A stretch of 64,000 nucleotides of DNA, taken from contig NZ_CANLOB010000008.1 in assembly GCF_947492815.1 (NCBI RefSeq), forward strand, positions 62,001-126,000, read 5' to 3'. The notes beneath the pieces are model-generated. The model was not told the origin of the DNA. It saw nothing but the letters and a program-made list of their open reading frames with translations, and ran no database searches. Shown piece by piece: positions 35,950 through 44,572 of this stretch (position 1 is the first letter of the stretch; each line of letters begins with the position of its first letter). The position numbers and the translations under genes are program-made. The stretch comes from an uncultured Dokdonia sp. (GTDB lineage: Bacteria; Bacteroidota; Bacteroidia; Flavobacteriales; Flavobacteriaceae).

Positions 35950-37005
35950 TTATTGCTGCTCTTTATTAAAATAAACAAGATAATAATACATCTGTTTTTC
36001 TTCATCCCAACCCTTTTCTACAAATTTTTCTGCACTTTCAGGATTGATAAAATCTAACTTGATTTGAATATTTGTATCCAACTGGATTAGATTCTTTATT
36101 TTTTTACGTTGCGAACTTACCGCTTTGTTACTAATAGGAAACTCTGTTAAGTCTTCTATTTTATATTTTGGTGCTTGTTCCGATTTATAATGTTTAAATT
36201 CTGGAATTAAATCAGGGTTTTCCAAAACTTCATTAACAAAGGCACTTTCATTAAAGGCATCATTCTTTGCAAAATGATTTACCGCACGGTTCATAAATAA
36301 GACTTCTTCTTTCTTATCTTCTGCTGGAAGTACTACATCTTTAGCAAAGTCTTGACAGAATTTTAAATACTTCTTCGTATAAAAATTATCATCTTCAAAT
36401 ATCTCAACGCCTAAAAAGTTTTCAAGCCAATACTTGGTGTCGTAACGATTGGAATCTACCGATAGGATTTTATATCCTTCTTCTGGTTTATGATTTACAA
36501 TCAGACAGCCTTTATCTAATTTATTAAGATTGATTCCTTGTTCTAAAAGCATTTCTAGGTTAGACCCGCTTTCGCGAAATTGTAAAAAGTCTTGCTTTAA
36601 CTCGCTTTTAAAAATCCCTATGGCATCGGTTTTAATATTATCAATCATCACATTATCTAAATGTGCGATATATAACTCTCCAGCTTTAATATGTGGATGC
36701 TCACTCTGTTCATACAAATGTTTTGCAATCTCTTCAGAGAGTAAGTGCGTTGCACTAGGGTTTTCAAAAATCTTCTGTGCAATTCCAAATAAGGTATGAA
36801 ACTCTAAATCGGCTTCATGATCAAAGCGATAATAGTTTTCTTCTTTTTCTCTAAAAGGTTTAAAAAAGAATTCCTTTATTAATGGAGTAATTTCATCACT
36901 TAAAGGATACGGATCATTAGACACAAAAAGACCTTCTGCTTTACTTTTATTACCAACTCTATGAATAGAGAGTGACTCAATTTGCGTGCTATATAAATTA
37001 ATCAT
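35950..37005 (-). CDS. Nucleoid-associated protein (NdpA/YejK family)
   Basis: A 351-residue protein of the Bacteroidota branch of the nucleoid-associated family. The N terminus has IHRVGNKSKAEGL and a LYIAHLDNVMID strand pair, and a conserved middle shows EVLFMNRAVNHFAKNDAF. It probably binds the chromosome; precise function is uncertain. A partial palindrome at 36567-36579 is read as FRESG within a loop, in a different frame from the AFAKA copies. Confidence 0.82.
   Translation of the reverse strand: MINLYSTQIESLSIHRVGNKSKAEGLFVSNDPYPLSDEITPLIKEFFFKPFREKEENYYRFDHEADLEFHTLFGIAQKIFENPSATHLLSEEIAKHLYEQSEHPHIKAGELYIAHLDNVMIDNIKTDAIGIFKSELKQDFLQFRESGSNLEMLLEQGINLNKLDKGCLIVNHKPEEGYKILSVDSNRYDTKYWLENFLGVEIFEDDNFYTKKYLKFCQDFAKDVVLPAEDKKEEVLFMNRAVNHFAKNDAFNESAFVNEVLENPDLIPEFKHYKSEQAPKYKIEDLTEFPISNKAVSSQRKKIKNLIQLDTNIQIKLDFINPESAEKFVEKGWDEEKQMYYYLVYFNKEQQ
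36567..36579. repeat. Palindromic repeat, partial copy inside the nucleoid-associated gene
   Basis: CGCTTTCGCGAAA, read as FRES. Confidence 0.8.
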
Positions 37006-37056
37006 GTACTTGGTTTGGTATTGTTAGTTTACACTGGGTATGTTTCTGGGGATAGA

Positions 37057-37566
37057 CTAGTTCCAGTTTTGATCAAAATTAAGGTTATCAAGATCATCTA
37101 TATCTAGATCATCATCAAATTCTGGCCCCATATCTTCTTCATCAGCTTCAAAGTTTATTTCTGGTGCTTGGTCTGGTATTTGACCATGTACAAACATCAA
37201 GTTAGGATAGATGATGCCTTCTTCACGCTCTGCAATTTCTCCAAGCTCCACCATAAAACGCCACATACTTAAGAAATCATATACATAAAGCATACGTGTT
37301 TCTGCCTCACTAATCACATCTTCTACGAGTGTTTCATTCATTAATCGTACCTGTACACTTCCATCACTCATATCAAAAAGAGAAATCTCCTCGCCTTGAT
37401 TCCATTGATCGTCACTCTTATAAAAAGATGCCATCTCTCCTCCATCAAATCCAAAAGATTGATTGATGGCATTATGGAAATCTTCCAAGGTTGCTGTCTG
37501 ATCAATCTCTAAGTCTCTAAATACATCTTCTTCTGTATCTAGAATGACTCTAAAACGATATATCAT
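37057..37566 (-). CDS. pRiA4b ORF-3-like protein with acidic tail
   Basis: A 169-residue protein. Residues 1-130 match the plasmid pRiA4b ORF-3 family seen in many flavobacteria (MIYRFRVILDTEEDVFRDLEID, HNAINQSFGFDGGEMASFY). The last 35 residues are extremely acidic (DEEDMGPEFDDDLDIDDLD), suggesting interaction with a basic partner or mimicry of nucleic acid. The downstream nucleoid-associated gene is 51 bases away in the same direction. Function is unknown. Confidence 0.8.
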   Translation of the reverse strand: MIYRFRVILDTEEDVFRDLEIDQTATLEDFHNAINQSFGFDGGEMASFYKSDDQWNQGEEISLFDMSDGSVQVRLMNETLVEDVISEAETRMLYVYDFLSMWRFMVELGEIAEREEGIIYPNLMFVHGQIPDQAPEINFEADEEDMGPEFDDDLDIDDLDNLNFDQNWN

Positions 37567-37896
37567 ATCTTCAAAAATATTAGGGAGTAAAGATACTAAT
37601 ACCTTTACGAGTATAGAAGGTGTATGGGTAAGAAGTTATTAAGATGAATTAAAATGATAGTATAAACGCTATTTCCTATTACATATTACTAATATATTCC
37701 CGATGTACATTTTGGATAGATTTCTTGATTTTTCCCCTCCCTGAAGGGTGAATCGAAGAAATATTCATTACTTCATTAGGATTTGAAGTAAATAATGAAG
37801 ATTGATAAGATAATATACCAGTTATTTTATAAAAATGCACTGCGGATATATATTACAAAATCGTAGCTTTATATTAGCGCCTCTTAACACGTTACT
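37567..37896. other. Intergenic region between divergent genes
   Basis: About 330 AT-rich bases. An imperfect inverted repeat (TTCATTA and TAATGAA arms, about 37763-37800) is the only structure seen. Promoters for both flanking genes are expected here. Confidence 0.45.
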
Positions 37897-38091
37897 ATGA
37901 ACACAAACAAGGTAGTTGCCTATTTTCTCGGACTTTTAAGCTTAGGTGGTATCTCTGAAACCTATAGAATACTCACTTCTTCTGCTCCAGATATTGCTCC
38001 TCAAAGAGGGTATCTTATGGTTTTATCTGTATGTATGACAGGATTATGCATATATGCTACTGCAAAATTTTGGAGAAAAAGCAAAGAATAA
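37897..38091 (+). CDS. Small two-helix membrane protein
   Basis: A 64-residue protein with two hydrophobic segments (residues about 7-22 and 39-57) and a basic C terminus (KFWRKSKE). A TAGCTTTA -7-like element lies about 30 bases upstream of the ATG. I recognise no family. Confidence 0.6.
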   Translation: MNTNKVVAYFLGLLSLGGISETYRILTSSAPDIAPQRGYLMVLSVCMTGLCIYATAKFWRKSKE

Positions 38092-38596
38092 CTACACAAC
38101 AAACTACCCATCAGTCAAATAAAAAATATATCATTTAGAAAATGTGGTATTCAAAATAAAAGGTATTCTTTTGAAGACTTCTAAACAGTAATTTTTATTA
38201 AAAACTGTTAAAGTTTATTTATTTTGTAAGAATAATCTTTATTAATTGTTTTTAACACATCGTTGATTAACACAAATTTCCCTATATTTGTACTTCCTAA
38301 ATCAAAAATTAAACGTCATGACACAAATTACACTTCTACAATTCCGGACTAATTCCTCTTATTTTCACAAGCAGTATTAAATAAAAATCCTAATTGTATA
38401 ATTAGCTGTATATCTGATATATAGTTCACATGCAAGCTTTAACATTCAATACTTATAAATTAATCTCACAATTTATAGGGTAACAAAATTGAATCACAAG
38501 AACATTAAACTAATATGTTCAATTCTAAAAAAAGCTTTTACTAAAAATTATACAATCTAATTTTCATAGTATACCCAACCCCAAATTAAGATTATT
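38092..38596. other. Long leader region before the SGNH hydrolase gene
   Basis: About 500 bases. A good promoter lies at 38263-38290 and is followed by a 20-codon ORF (38319-38381). The remaining 215 bases before the next gene hold nothing recognisable. Confidence 0.5.
38263..38290 (+). promoter_or_regulatory. Bacteroidota-type promoter
   Basis: A TTG -33 element (38263-38265) and a TATATTTG -7 element (38283-38290) are spaced by 17 bases, a close match to TTG-N17-19-TAnnTTTG. Transcription would start near 38297 and give a leader of about 300 bases. Confidence 0.7.
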
Positions 38597-39331
38597 ATGT
38601 CCCCAAAAATTTACAAACTAGCAGTTCTATTTTTATTTTTAATCGTTGTCTCTTGTACAGATGAAGGAGGTCTTGAGAATGCTCCTCCTGCATATGAAGT
38701 AAACATACTCACTCTTGGAGATTCAAGAGTTCAAGGTAATAGACCTAATCATGAAAGTTATCGTTTTGAACTTTGGAAAAGTTTTATTCAAAACAACTGG
38801 ACCGTTGATTTTTTAGGTCCAAATATAGATACAAGTGAATACCCATTAGTAGATGGCTTAAATTTTGATAGTGAGCATGGAGGTGTAGGTGGATATACCA
38901 CAAAAAATGTATTATCATCTCTAGAAGAAACATTAGCTAGTGTAGAAATGCCTGATGTTATTTTATTAGGAATTGGTGGTAATGATTTAGTGAGAAATAT
39001 TGCTAATGAAGATGCTATTCAAAACATACATGGGATCATAGACATTTTACAAGATTACAACCCTGACATCACTATTTTTATAGAACAAATTGCACCGGCA
39101 GTATCTGAAATTTATGATGAAGAAAACATCTTAATTTTTAATAGTTTTAATGATGCTATTTTAACCGTTTCTGGAGAACGTACTACAGAAGATTCTCAAG
39201 TAATTGCTGTAGATATGGCTTCAGATTGGTATGATATCTTATTAGCAGATCAAGTACATTATAATAGTTTAGGTGCAAAAGTAGTTGCAGATAAATACTA
39301 TAATGCTGTAAATTTACATTTAGAAAGATAA
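38597..39331 (+). CDS. SGNH/GDSL hydrolase lipoprotein
   Basis: A 244-residue lipoprotein (lipobox VVSC, Cys20). The SGNH blocks are present: TLGDSRV (nucleophile S43), GGVGGYTT (Gly), GIGGNDL (Asn), and DQVHYNS (Asp and His). It should be an esterase or acyl hydrolase on the outer membrane or periplasmic face. The next gene, a PhyH oxygenase, starts 5 bases after its stop, so the two are cotranscribed. Confidence 0.85.
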   Translation: MSPKIYKLAVLFLFLIVVSCTDEGGLENAPPAYEVNILTLGDSRVQGNRPNHESYRFELWKSFIQNNWTVDFLGPNIDTSEYPLVDGLNFDSEHGGVGGYTTKNVLSSLEETLASVEMPDVILLGIGGNDLVRNIANEDAIQNIHGIIDILQDYNPDITIFIEQIAPAVSEIYDEENILIFNSFNDAILTVSGERTTEDSQVIAVDMASDWYDILLADQVHYNSLGAKVVADKYYNAVNLHLER

Positions 39332-39336
39332 ATGAA

Positions 39337-40062
39337 TTGAATATACATCATCTATCACATACACTTGAAACACAAGGATACTATATTTTAGATAATGTAT
39401 ATTCAACTACAGAAATACAACAAATAGCAACCTGTGTAGAGAAAGCCACTCAACACGAAGAAGATTTCTTAAAAACAAAGGATGTATTTGCCATACGACA
39501 ACTCCTAAAAAATATTCCAAAGTTAGAAGGAGTTTTATTTAACGAAAACCTGAAATCGTTACTATCTGGTATTTATAAATCACCTTATTTCTTAACCAAA
39601 GCAATTTACTTTAACAAACCTGCAAAATCTAATTGGTTTGTTCCCTATCATCAAGATCTCAGTATCTCCGTTACTCAAAAAAAGGAACTCAAAGCGTATA
39701 TAAACTGGACCTATAAAAAAGGACAGTATGGCGTGCAACCACCTTTAGATATTCTTAAAAGTATTACTACTATTAGAATACATTTGGATGATACAAACCT
39801 ACATAATGGCGCTTTAAAGGTAATTCCCACTTCTCATACAAAAGGTATTATTCGTACAGATCAAAAAAATTGGGATACAGATACAGAAAAAATATGTGAT
39901 GTTAAAAAAGGAGGTGTAATGTTTATGAAACCACTCACATTACATGCATCTAGCAGAACTACCAATGGAAAACAGAGAAGAGTTATTCACCTTGAATTTA
40001 GCCATCAAAAATTAGAAACTCCTCTAGAATGGTTAGAATACCATAGATTGAATTCGATCTAA
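39337..40062 (+). CDS. Phytanoyl-CoA dioxygenase (PhyH) family protein
   Basis: A 241-residue Fe(II)/2-oxoglutarate oxygenase. The metal ligands are visible as H105-x-D107 in YHQDLS and H203 in LTLHASSRTTN, with the 2-oxoglutarate-binding Arg in KQRRVIHLEF. No signal peptide is present. A TTG start at 39337 is needed, because the nearby ATG at 39332 runs into a stop after two codons. The hydroxylated substrate is unknown. Confidence 0.85.
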   Translation: MNIHHLSHTLETQGYYILDNVYSTTEIQQIATCVEKATQHEEDFLKTKDVFAIRQLLKNIPKLEGVLFNENLKSLLSGIYKSPYFLTKAIYFNKPAKSNWFVPYHQDLSISVTQKKELKAYINWTYKKGQYGVQPPLDILKSITTIRIHLDDTNLHNGALKVIPTSHTKGIIRTDQKNWDTDTEKICDVKKGGVMFMKPLTLHASSRTTNGKQRRVIHLEFSHQKLETPLEWLEYHRLNSI

Positions 40063-40183
40063 AGTTTTCTATGACTACTTGCTTCTTATCAAATTAACGT
40101 TAAAGCTATTTTAAAATCTATTGTGCTTCAATTTTAGATAGTACCTTAGACTCTCATTCCAATTTAACCAAAGTCTATATTCT

Positions 40184-41266
40184 ATGTTTAAAAAAGTACT
40201 TTTTTTAGCACTCATTAGCACATCTTTTTCCTCACTAGCGCAAGATCTTACATTTGAAGAATACAATCCTTCATCAACACTAGTAGTTCCTGGTGAAGTC
40301 ATACATAAAGCAAAATTTCCATTTATAGATGTACACGGACATCAATATCGTATGCCCAATCAAGACTTAGCTCCAGTAATTGCAGCTATGGATACCCTTA
40401 ACATGGGAATCATGGTCAATTTAAGCGGTAGGTCTGGAGAATCTTTACAAAAATCTGTCAAAAACATAGCCGATCATTATCCGAATAGATTTGTCGTTTT
40501 TGCTAATATTGATTTTGATGGTGTTGGAAGTTCTGGATGGACAGAAAAAACAGTTTCTCAATTAGAAAAAGATGTACAAAACGGCGCACGTGGTTTAAAA
40601 ATATATAAAAGTTTAGGCTTACGCCATAAAGACATCACTGGAAAACGGGTTGCGGTAGACGATCCAAGACTAGATGCTATATGGGCAAAATGCGGAGAAT
40701 TAGGTATTCCTGTACTAATACATACTGCAGACCCTAAGCCTTTTTGGGATGAGTTTAATTCCGACAATGAACGTTGGTTAGAACTAAAAACGCGTCCAGG
40801 AAGGAAAAGAGGTACTGACAATCCTGCTCCATGGGAAACACTTATCGCAGAACAACATCACATGTTTAAAAAACACCCAAAAACTACATTTATAAATGCC
40901 CATATGGGATGGTATGCAAATAACCTTCCTAAACTAAGTCAACTACTAGACGAAATGCCAAATATGAATGTAGGTATAGGTGCTATTATAGCAGAACTAG
41001 GGAGGCAACCAAGACAAGCAAAAGCCTTTTTTATCAAATATCAAAATCGTATTCTATTTGGAAAAGACAGCTGGAAACCCGAAGAATTTCCAACCTATTT
41101 TAGAGTTTTGGAAAGTGATGATGAGTATTTTCCATATCACAAAAAGTACCATGCATTCTGGGCTATGTACGGATTAGATCTACCTGATGATGTTCTTAAA
41201 AAAGTATATTACAAAAATGCATTACGTATTGTTCCAGGACTTGACAAAACATTATTTCCTGAATAA
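40184..41266 (+). CDS. Secreted amidohydrolase-2 family protein
   Basis: A 360-residue protein with a signal peptide (cleavage after SLAQ near residue 20). It has the metal-dependent TIM-barrel of the amidohydrolase-2 family: the HxH motif DVHGHQ on strand 1, GLKIYKSLG, VLIHTADP with a metal His, and FINAHMGW with another. The final Asp may lie in ILFGKDSW. It should hydrolyse or decarboxylate a small substrate in the periplasm. It follows the PhyH gene by 121 bases, so cotranscription is uncertain. Confidence 0.85.
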   Translation: MFKKVLFLALISTSFSSLAQDLTFEEYNPSSTLVVPGEVIHKAKFPFIDVHGHQYRMPNQDLAPVIAAMDTLNMGIMVNLSGRSGESLQKSVKNIADHYPNRFVVFANIDFDGVGSSGWTEKTVSQLEKDVQNGARGLKIYKSLGLRHKDITGKRVAVDDPRLDAIWAKCGELGIPVLIHTADPKPFWDEFNSDNERWLELKTRPGRKRGTDNPAPWETLIAEQHHMFKKHPKTTFINAHMGWYANNLPKLSQLLDEMPNMNVGIGAIIAELGRQPRQAKAFFIKYQNRILFGKDSWKPEEFPTYFRVLESDDEYFPYHKKYHAFWAMYGLDLPDDVLKKVYYKNALRIVPGLDKTLFPE

Positions 41267-41381
41267 AAGGTATGAAGCCCCAGAACAAGCCTAGAAGCCG
41301 ATAAAAAGAATCGATCCAAACGTTGAGATATTAAATCAAAATCCTACTTTTTCTGCGGGATTAGTTCAACTATTTATTCTA

Positions 41382-41418
41382 TATGCATCTTACAGATTTT
41401 ATAAAATAGTCTTTCACT
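41382..41418 (+). repeat. Dispersed repeat, copy B
   Basis: It begins TATGCATCTTACAGA and matches 10338-10375 in the same orientation, 87 bases before the LRR gene. Confidence 0.55.
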
Positions 41419-41504
41419 AATAATTAATTTTGTTAAACTTTTTTGAATTTTTGTTAAACAAAAATATAAATTTCATACTTTAGAGGGTGTAAAACTATCC
41501 GATT

Positions 41505-42170
41505 ATGAAATTTTCAAAGTTTATACTTTCAGTTAGTAGTCTTTGTATCATACCATTACTTAGTATTTCTTGTAGTAATGATGACGCAGATACCACTACA
41601 ACACCACCAGTTATTCAAGAAGTACAACGTACCCTTATACCTGATCCTGCTTTTGAAGCTGCTCTTATAGAATTAAATCTAGATAATGAATTAGATGGTT
41701 CTATTCCTACAGAAAATATTGAAGATGTTATGGATCTAGTTCTTAATGAAAAAGGAATTTCTGATCTTACAGGAATAGAAGGTTTTACTAATTTGTACAA
41801 CTTATGGCTTAATGACAATCAATTATCAGAAATAGATCTATCACAAAACAATAGAGTAAAATTTATTTTTGTAGAAAACAATGCTATCTCCGAAATTGAT
41901 GTAAGCAACTTACCTAACCTCGAAAAGTTAGAATTAGGAGGAAATACTATTTCTGAAATAGATGTAACTAACAACCAACAACTTCAGTTTCTAATTTTAG
42001 ATGGAAATAATGTTACCTCGTTAGATGTATCCAACAATCCAGAATTATTTACTTTAGAAGTTCTTAATAATCCTTTAAGCTGTATAAAAGTAAATCAAGA
42101 TCAATTAGACAATATACCCGCAAATTGGGTAATTGACGACAATGATACCTTATCATTAGAGTGTAATTAA
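41505..42170 (+). CDS. Leucine-rich repeat lipoprotein
   Basis: A 221-residue lipoprotein (lipobox LSISC). After a Thr- and Pro-rich linker come an IPDPAFEAALIEL cap and about five LRR units with the pattern L..L.L..N.ISEIDVSN. The repeats end at SCIKVNQDQLDNIP, a common flavobacterial LRR cap. It is likely a surface binding protein. Its stop and the stop of the next gene on the other strand are 5 bases apart. Confidence 0.82.
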   Translation: MKFSKFILSVSSLCIIPLLSISCSNDDADTTTTPPVIQEVQRTLIPDPAFEAALIELNLDNELDGSIPTENIEDVMDLVLNEKGISDLTGIEGFTNLYNLWLNDNQLSEIDLSQNNRVKFIFVENNAISEIDVSNLPNLEKLELGGNTISEIDVTNNQQLQFLILDGNNVTSLDVSNNPELFTLEVLNNPLSCIKVNQDQLDNIPANWVIDDNDTLSLECN

Positions 42171-42175
42171 AATCT

Positions 42176-42682
42176 TCACCAATGAAAGTCACGATCTTTC
42201 ACTTCTAAATCTTCTCGCACCATATAATCAGTGATTCTACGACGTTGATTGAACTGTTTGTGAACATAAGAAAGAGTAAGAGAATCTTTGCTCAGGTATA
42301 AGATTTTAAAAAACTTTTCATCAGATTCCTGATTTAATAACTCGGGCAATTGATCACTGGTTAGTTTTATATAGTAATCCCCTTTTTCTGAAGTTGTAAT
42401 TTCCCAAGTTGCCTCCAAAGAAGGGCCACAATCTCTTTGCGATGCGTTGTTATCTTTTACGAGTCCGCTTTCGCGAAAGCGTTGCCTGTATTTTAAAAAG
42501 CAATCCCCCATATTCATTCTTGTCTTTCCATTATATCGCTTTGCAATCTTCCAAGACTTTACAGAATCTGCCGTTAATAGATGTATTGCGTTTTCAGGAA
42601 TAATGTAAGGTGGTTTCACTTTGTCTTGACACGATACAAAAACACTTAAAAGAATACACAAAAAAAAGATACACTGTTTCAT
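42176..42682 (-). CDS. Lipoprotein of unknown function (lipocalin-like)
   Basis: A 168-residue lipoprotein. The ATG at 42682 starts MKQCIFFL with lipobox VFVSC; a second ATG 15 bases upstream is less suitable. The mature part has a small beta-barrel-like pattern (SWKIAKRYNGK, WEITTSEKGDYYIKLTSDQL, ITDYMV) that resembles lipocalin-like flavobacterial lipoproteins. A full palindrome (42466-42481) is translated in frame as RFRES in the middle of the protein. Confidence 0.65.
   Translation of the reverse strand: MKQCIFFLCILLSVFVSCQDKVKPPYIIPENAIHLLTADSVKSWKIAKRYNGKTRMNMGDCFLKYRQRFRESGLVKDNNASQRDCGPSLEATWEITTSEKGDYYIKLTSDQLPELLNQESDEKFFKILYLSKDSLTLSYVHKQFNQRRRITDYMVREDLEVKDRDFHW
42466..42481. repeat. 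Palindromic repeat, full copy inside a lipoprotein gene
   Basis: Exact CGCTTTCGCGAAAGCG, read as RFRES, a frame different from AFAKA. Confidence 0.95.
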
Positions 42683-42772
42683 ATACCTAAAATACATATT
42701 CTATATTTTATTAAGGTATTATTTCATACCCATTAAAACAGGGTATTGTATCTTAGAGAGAAATTATGAGGT

Positions 42773-43189
42773 ATGCCTAAATTACTTTTACTACTAATGT
42801 TATTATGTATTTCATCCTTAGGTTGTCAAAAACACATACAAAAAGAAGATGATATGATTACCACAGCTTCTGGATTGCAATACAAAATTCTTAAAGAAGG
42901 TACTGGAGAAGAAGCAAAAGTAGGGCAAGATGTAAAAATACATGAAAGTACTTCTTATAGAGATGGTACACTTATCTTTTCATCTGAAGGGATGAAACCA
43001 ATCCAATTTACCCTTGGAGGAAAAATAGTTATAGAAGGAGTTGATGAAGGTATACGCGGAATGAAAAAAGGAGAGATTCGCAAACTTATTGTTCCAACGT
43101 CCTTAAGTAAACGTTCTAGCTATCCTCCTATTTTATCTAAAGATTCTATCTTAGTGTACCAAATAGAACTTATTGATATTGTAAACTAA
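42773..43189 (+). CDS. FKBP-type peptidyl-prolyl isomerase lipoprotein
   Basis: A 138-residue lipoprotein (lipobox LGC, Cys near residue 18) with one FKBP domain (GLQYKILKEGTGEEAKVGQDV, VIEGVDEGIRGMKKGEIRKLIVP). It should help fold exported proteins in the periplasm. The usual tyrosine/aspartate pocket is only partly recognisable, so catalytic strength is uncertain. It is followed after 10 bases by an NTF2-like gene, so the two are probably cotranscribed. Confidence 0.85.
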   Translation: MPKLLLLLMLLCISSLGCQKHIQKEDDMITTASGLQYKILKEGTGEEAKVGQDVKIHESTSYRDGTLIFSSEGMKPIQFTLGGKIVIEGVDEGIRGMKKGEIRKLIVPTSLSKRSSYPPILSKDSILVYQIELIDIVN

Positions 43190-43199
43190 CCACATTATT

Positions 43200-43670
43200 A
43201 TGAAAGAAGTCATCCAAAAATTTTACACAGCATTTGCTGCTAAAGATCCAGAAAAAATGATTGAGTGTTATCATAAAGACATTCATTTTGAAGATCCTGC
43301 TTTTGGTGTTCTCACTGGAGAAAAACCTGGTCAAATGTGGCGTATGTTATGTGCTTCTCAGAAAGACAAAGAGTTTCTAGTTACATTTTCTGATATTACC
43401 TATGATACTGAAAAAGGAACTGCACATTGGGAAGCTGTATATCACTTTAGTAAAACAGGAAGAAAAGTACATAACAAGATAGATGCAACTTTTGAATTTA
43501 AAGATGGACTCATATCAAAACATGTTGACACCTTTAATCTACATAAATGGGCAGGACAAGCATTAGGTTTTAAAGGAAAACTAATAGGTGGAACTTCTTT
43601 TTTTAAAAATAAATTACAAGCACAAACTAACAAAGCATTGAGCACATTTATAACAAAACAAAACACTTGA
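43200..43670 (+). CDS. NTF2-like (SnoaL-type) protein
   Basis: A 156-residue cytoplasmic protein with the cone-shaped NTF2-like fold: IQKFYTAFAAKDPEKMIECYHKDIHFEDPAFG at the N terminus, then HWEAVYHFSKTGRKVHNKIDATFEFKDGLI. The family includes isomerases, hydrolases and ligand-binding proteins; the substrate cannot be told. Confidence 0.82.
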   Translation: MKEVIQKFYTAFAAKDPEKMIECYHKDIHFEDPAFGVLTGEKPGQMWRMLCASQKDKEFLVTFSDITYDTEKGTAHWEAVYHFSKTGRKVHNKIDATFEFKDGLISKHVDTFNLHKWAGQALGFKGKLIGGTSFFKNKLQAQTNKALSTFITKQNT

Positions 43671-43899
43671 TAAATGGGTTCACTCACATACACCAACAAT
43701 ATGATTTTTAGATAATTGGCACAACTATCTATCTTTACTTCTTATCGTATATAATGTATCAGACTTCATTTTTGTAATTGTCAATTATTCCCTGTTTTCA
43801 TTTTTTGCATTAACACTAATTAACACAAATCAAAGTAGGAGTACTAGAAAATGAATTGTTTAATATTAAAGAATCTATCATTCAAAAAACAATTCAATT

Positions 43900-44511
43900 A
43901 TGAAAAAGTCCCTATCAATGCTATTCGTTTTATCTTTATTACTCATGTCTTTTCAATGTGAAGATGAACCTAGTGAAGTTATTATAACTAATAATTTTAA
44001 AGCTACTATATCTGATATAGATCTATCTCTAAATGATACCTTATGGATTACTGGCAGAGTATCTTCACAAGCCTTTAATGAAACACTTGGAGATTCCATT
44101 CCTAATGATTTTAATAATGGGGATTTAGTTTCTATTTATAAACTAAGACCTGCTATGGATCAAAGTAATAGTGTAGACGCTATTAATAATTTTGAGATCA
44201 TTGAAGAAGTTGGACAAACTTCCCGTTTAGGTGCATGTCCCAATGGTGGTTTAGCTATTGAGGGAACACTTTCTGAAGACAGCTCTGAATATCGTTATAA
44301 AATTGGTTTAAAACCAGTGGTAGAAGGAGACTATGTACTCAGCTGGAATTTTGATACCTCTATAACAAATACCGATAGGAATACCGAAATCTTATCTAAT
44401 TATCCTGTAGATGGCAATCCAAATACGTTAGAGTTTGACAATTGTGGTATTGTTTCTACATTACCAAATATTGATGCTTCTACAAAATTATATTTCTTTT
44501 CTGTAGACTAA
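43900..44511 (+). CDS. Lipoprotein of unknown function
   Basis: A 203-residue protein with a short signal and a lipobox-like LMSFQC (Cys20). The mature part is acidic and beta-rich, with two further Cys (GACPNGG and DNCGIV) that could pair. No family is recognised. It is a single gene followed by a strong terminator. Confidence 0.65.
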   Translation: MKKSLSMLFVLSLLLMSFQCEDEPSEVIITNNFKATISDIDLSLNDTLWITGRVSSQAFNETLGDSIPNDFNNGDLVSIYKLRPAMDQSNSVDAINNFEIIEEVGQTSRLGACPNGGLAIEGTLSEDSSEYRYKIGLKPVVEGDYVLSWNFDTSITNTDRNTEILSNYPVDGNPNTLEFDNCGIVSTLPNIDASTKLYFFSVD

Positions 44512-44516
44512 AAAGC

Positions 44517-44557
44517 AAAAGAGGTCTCAAGATTATTTCTTAGACCTCTTTTGTTTT
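44517..44557. terminator. Bidirectional terminator
   Basis: An 11-bp stem (44517-44527 with 44542-44552) plus further inner pairing, A-rich before and T-rich after, between two convergent genes. Confidence 0.85.
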
Positions 44558-44572
44558 ATTATAACCTATTAT

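Noticed and set aside
37763..37800. Imperfect TTCATTA/TAATGAA inverted repeat
   Set aside because: AT-rich with several mismatches; such structures are common by chance in DNA of this composition.
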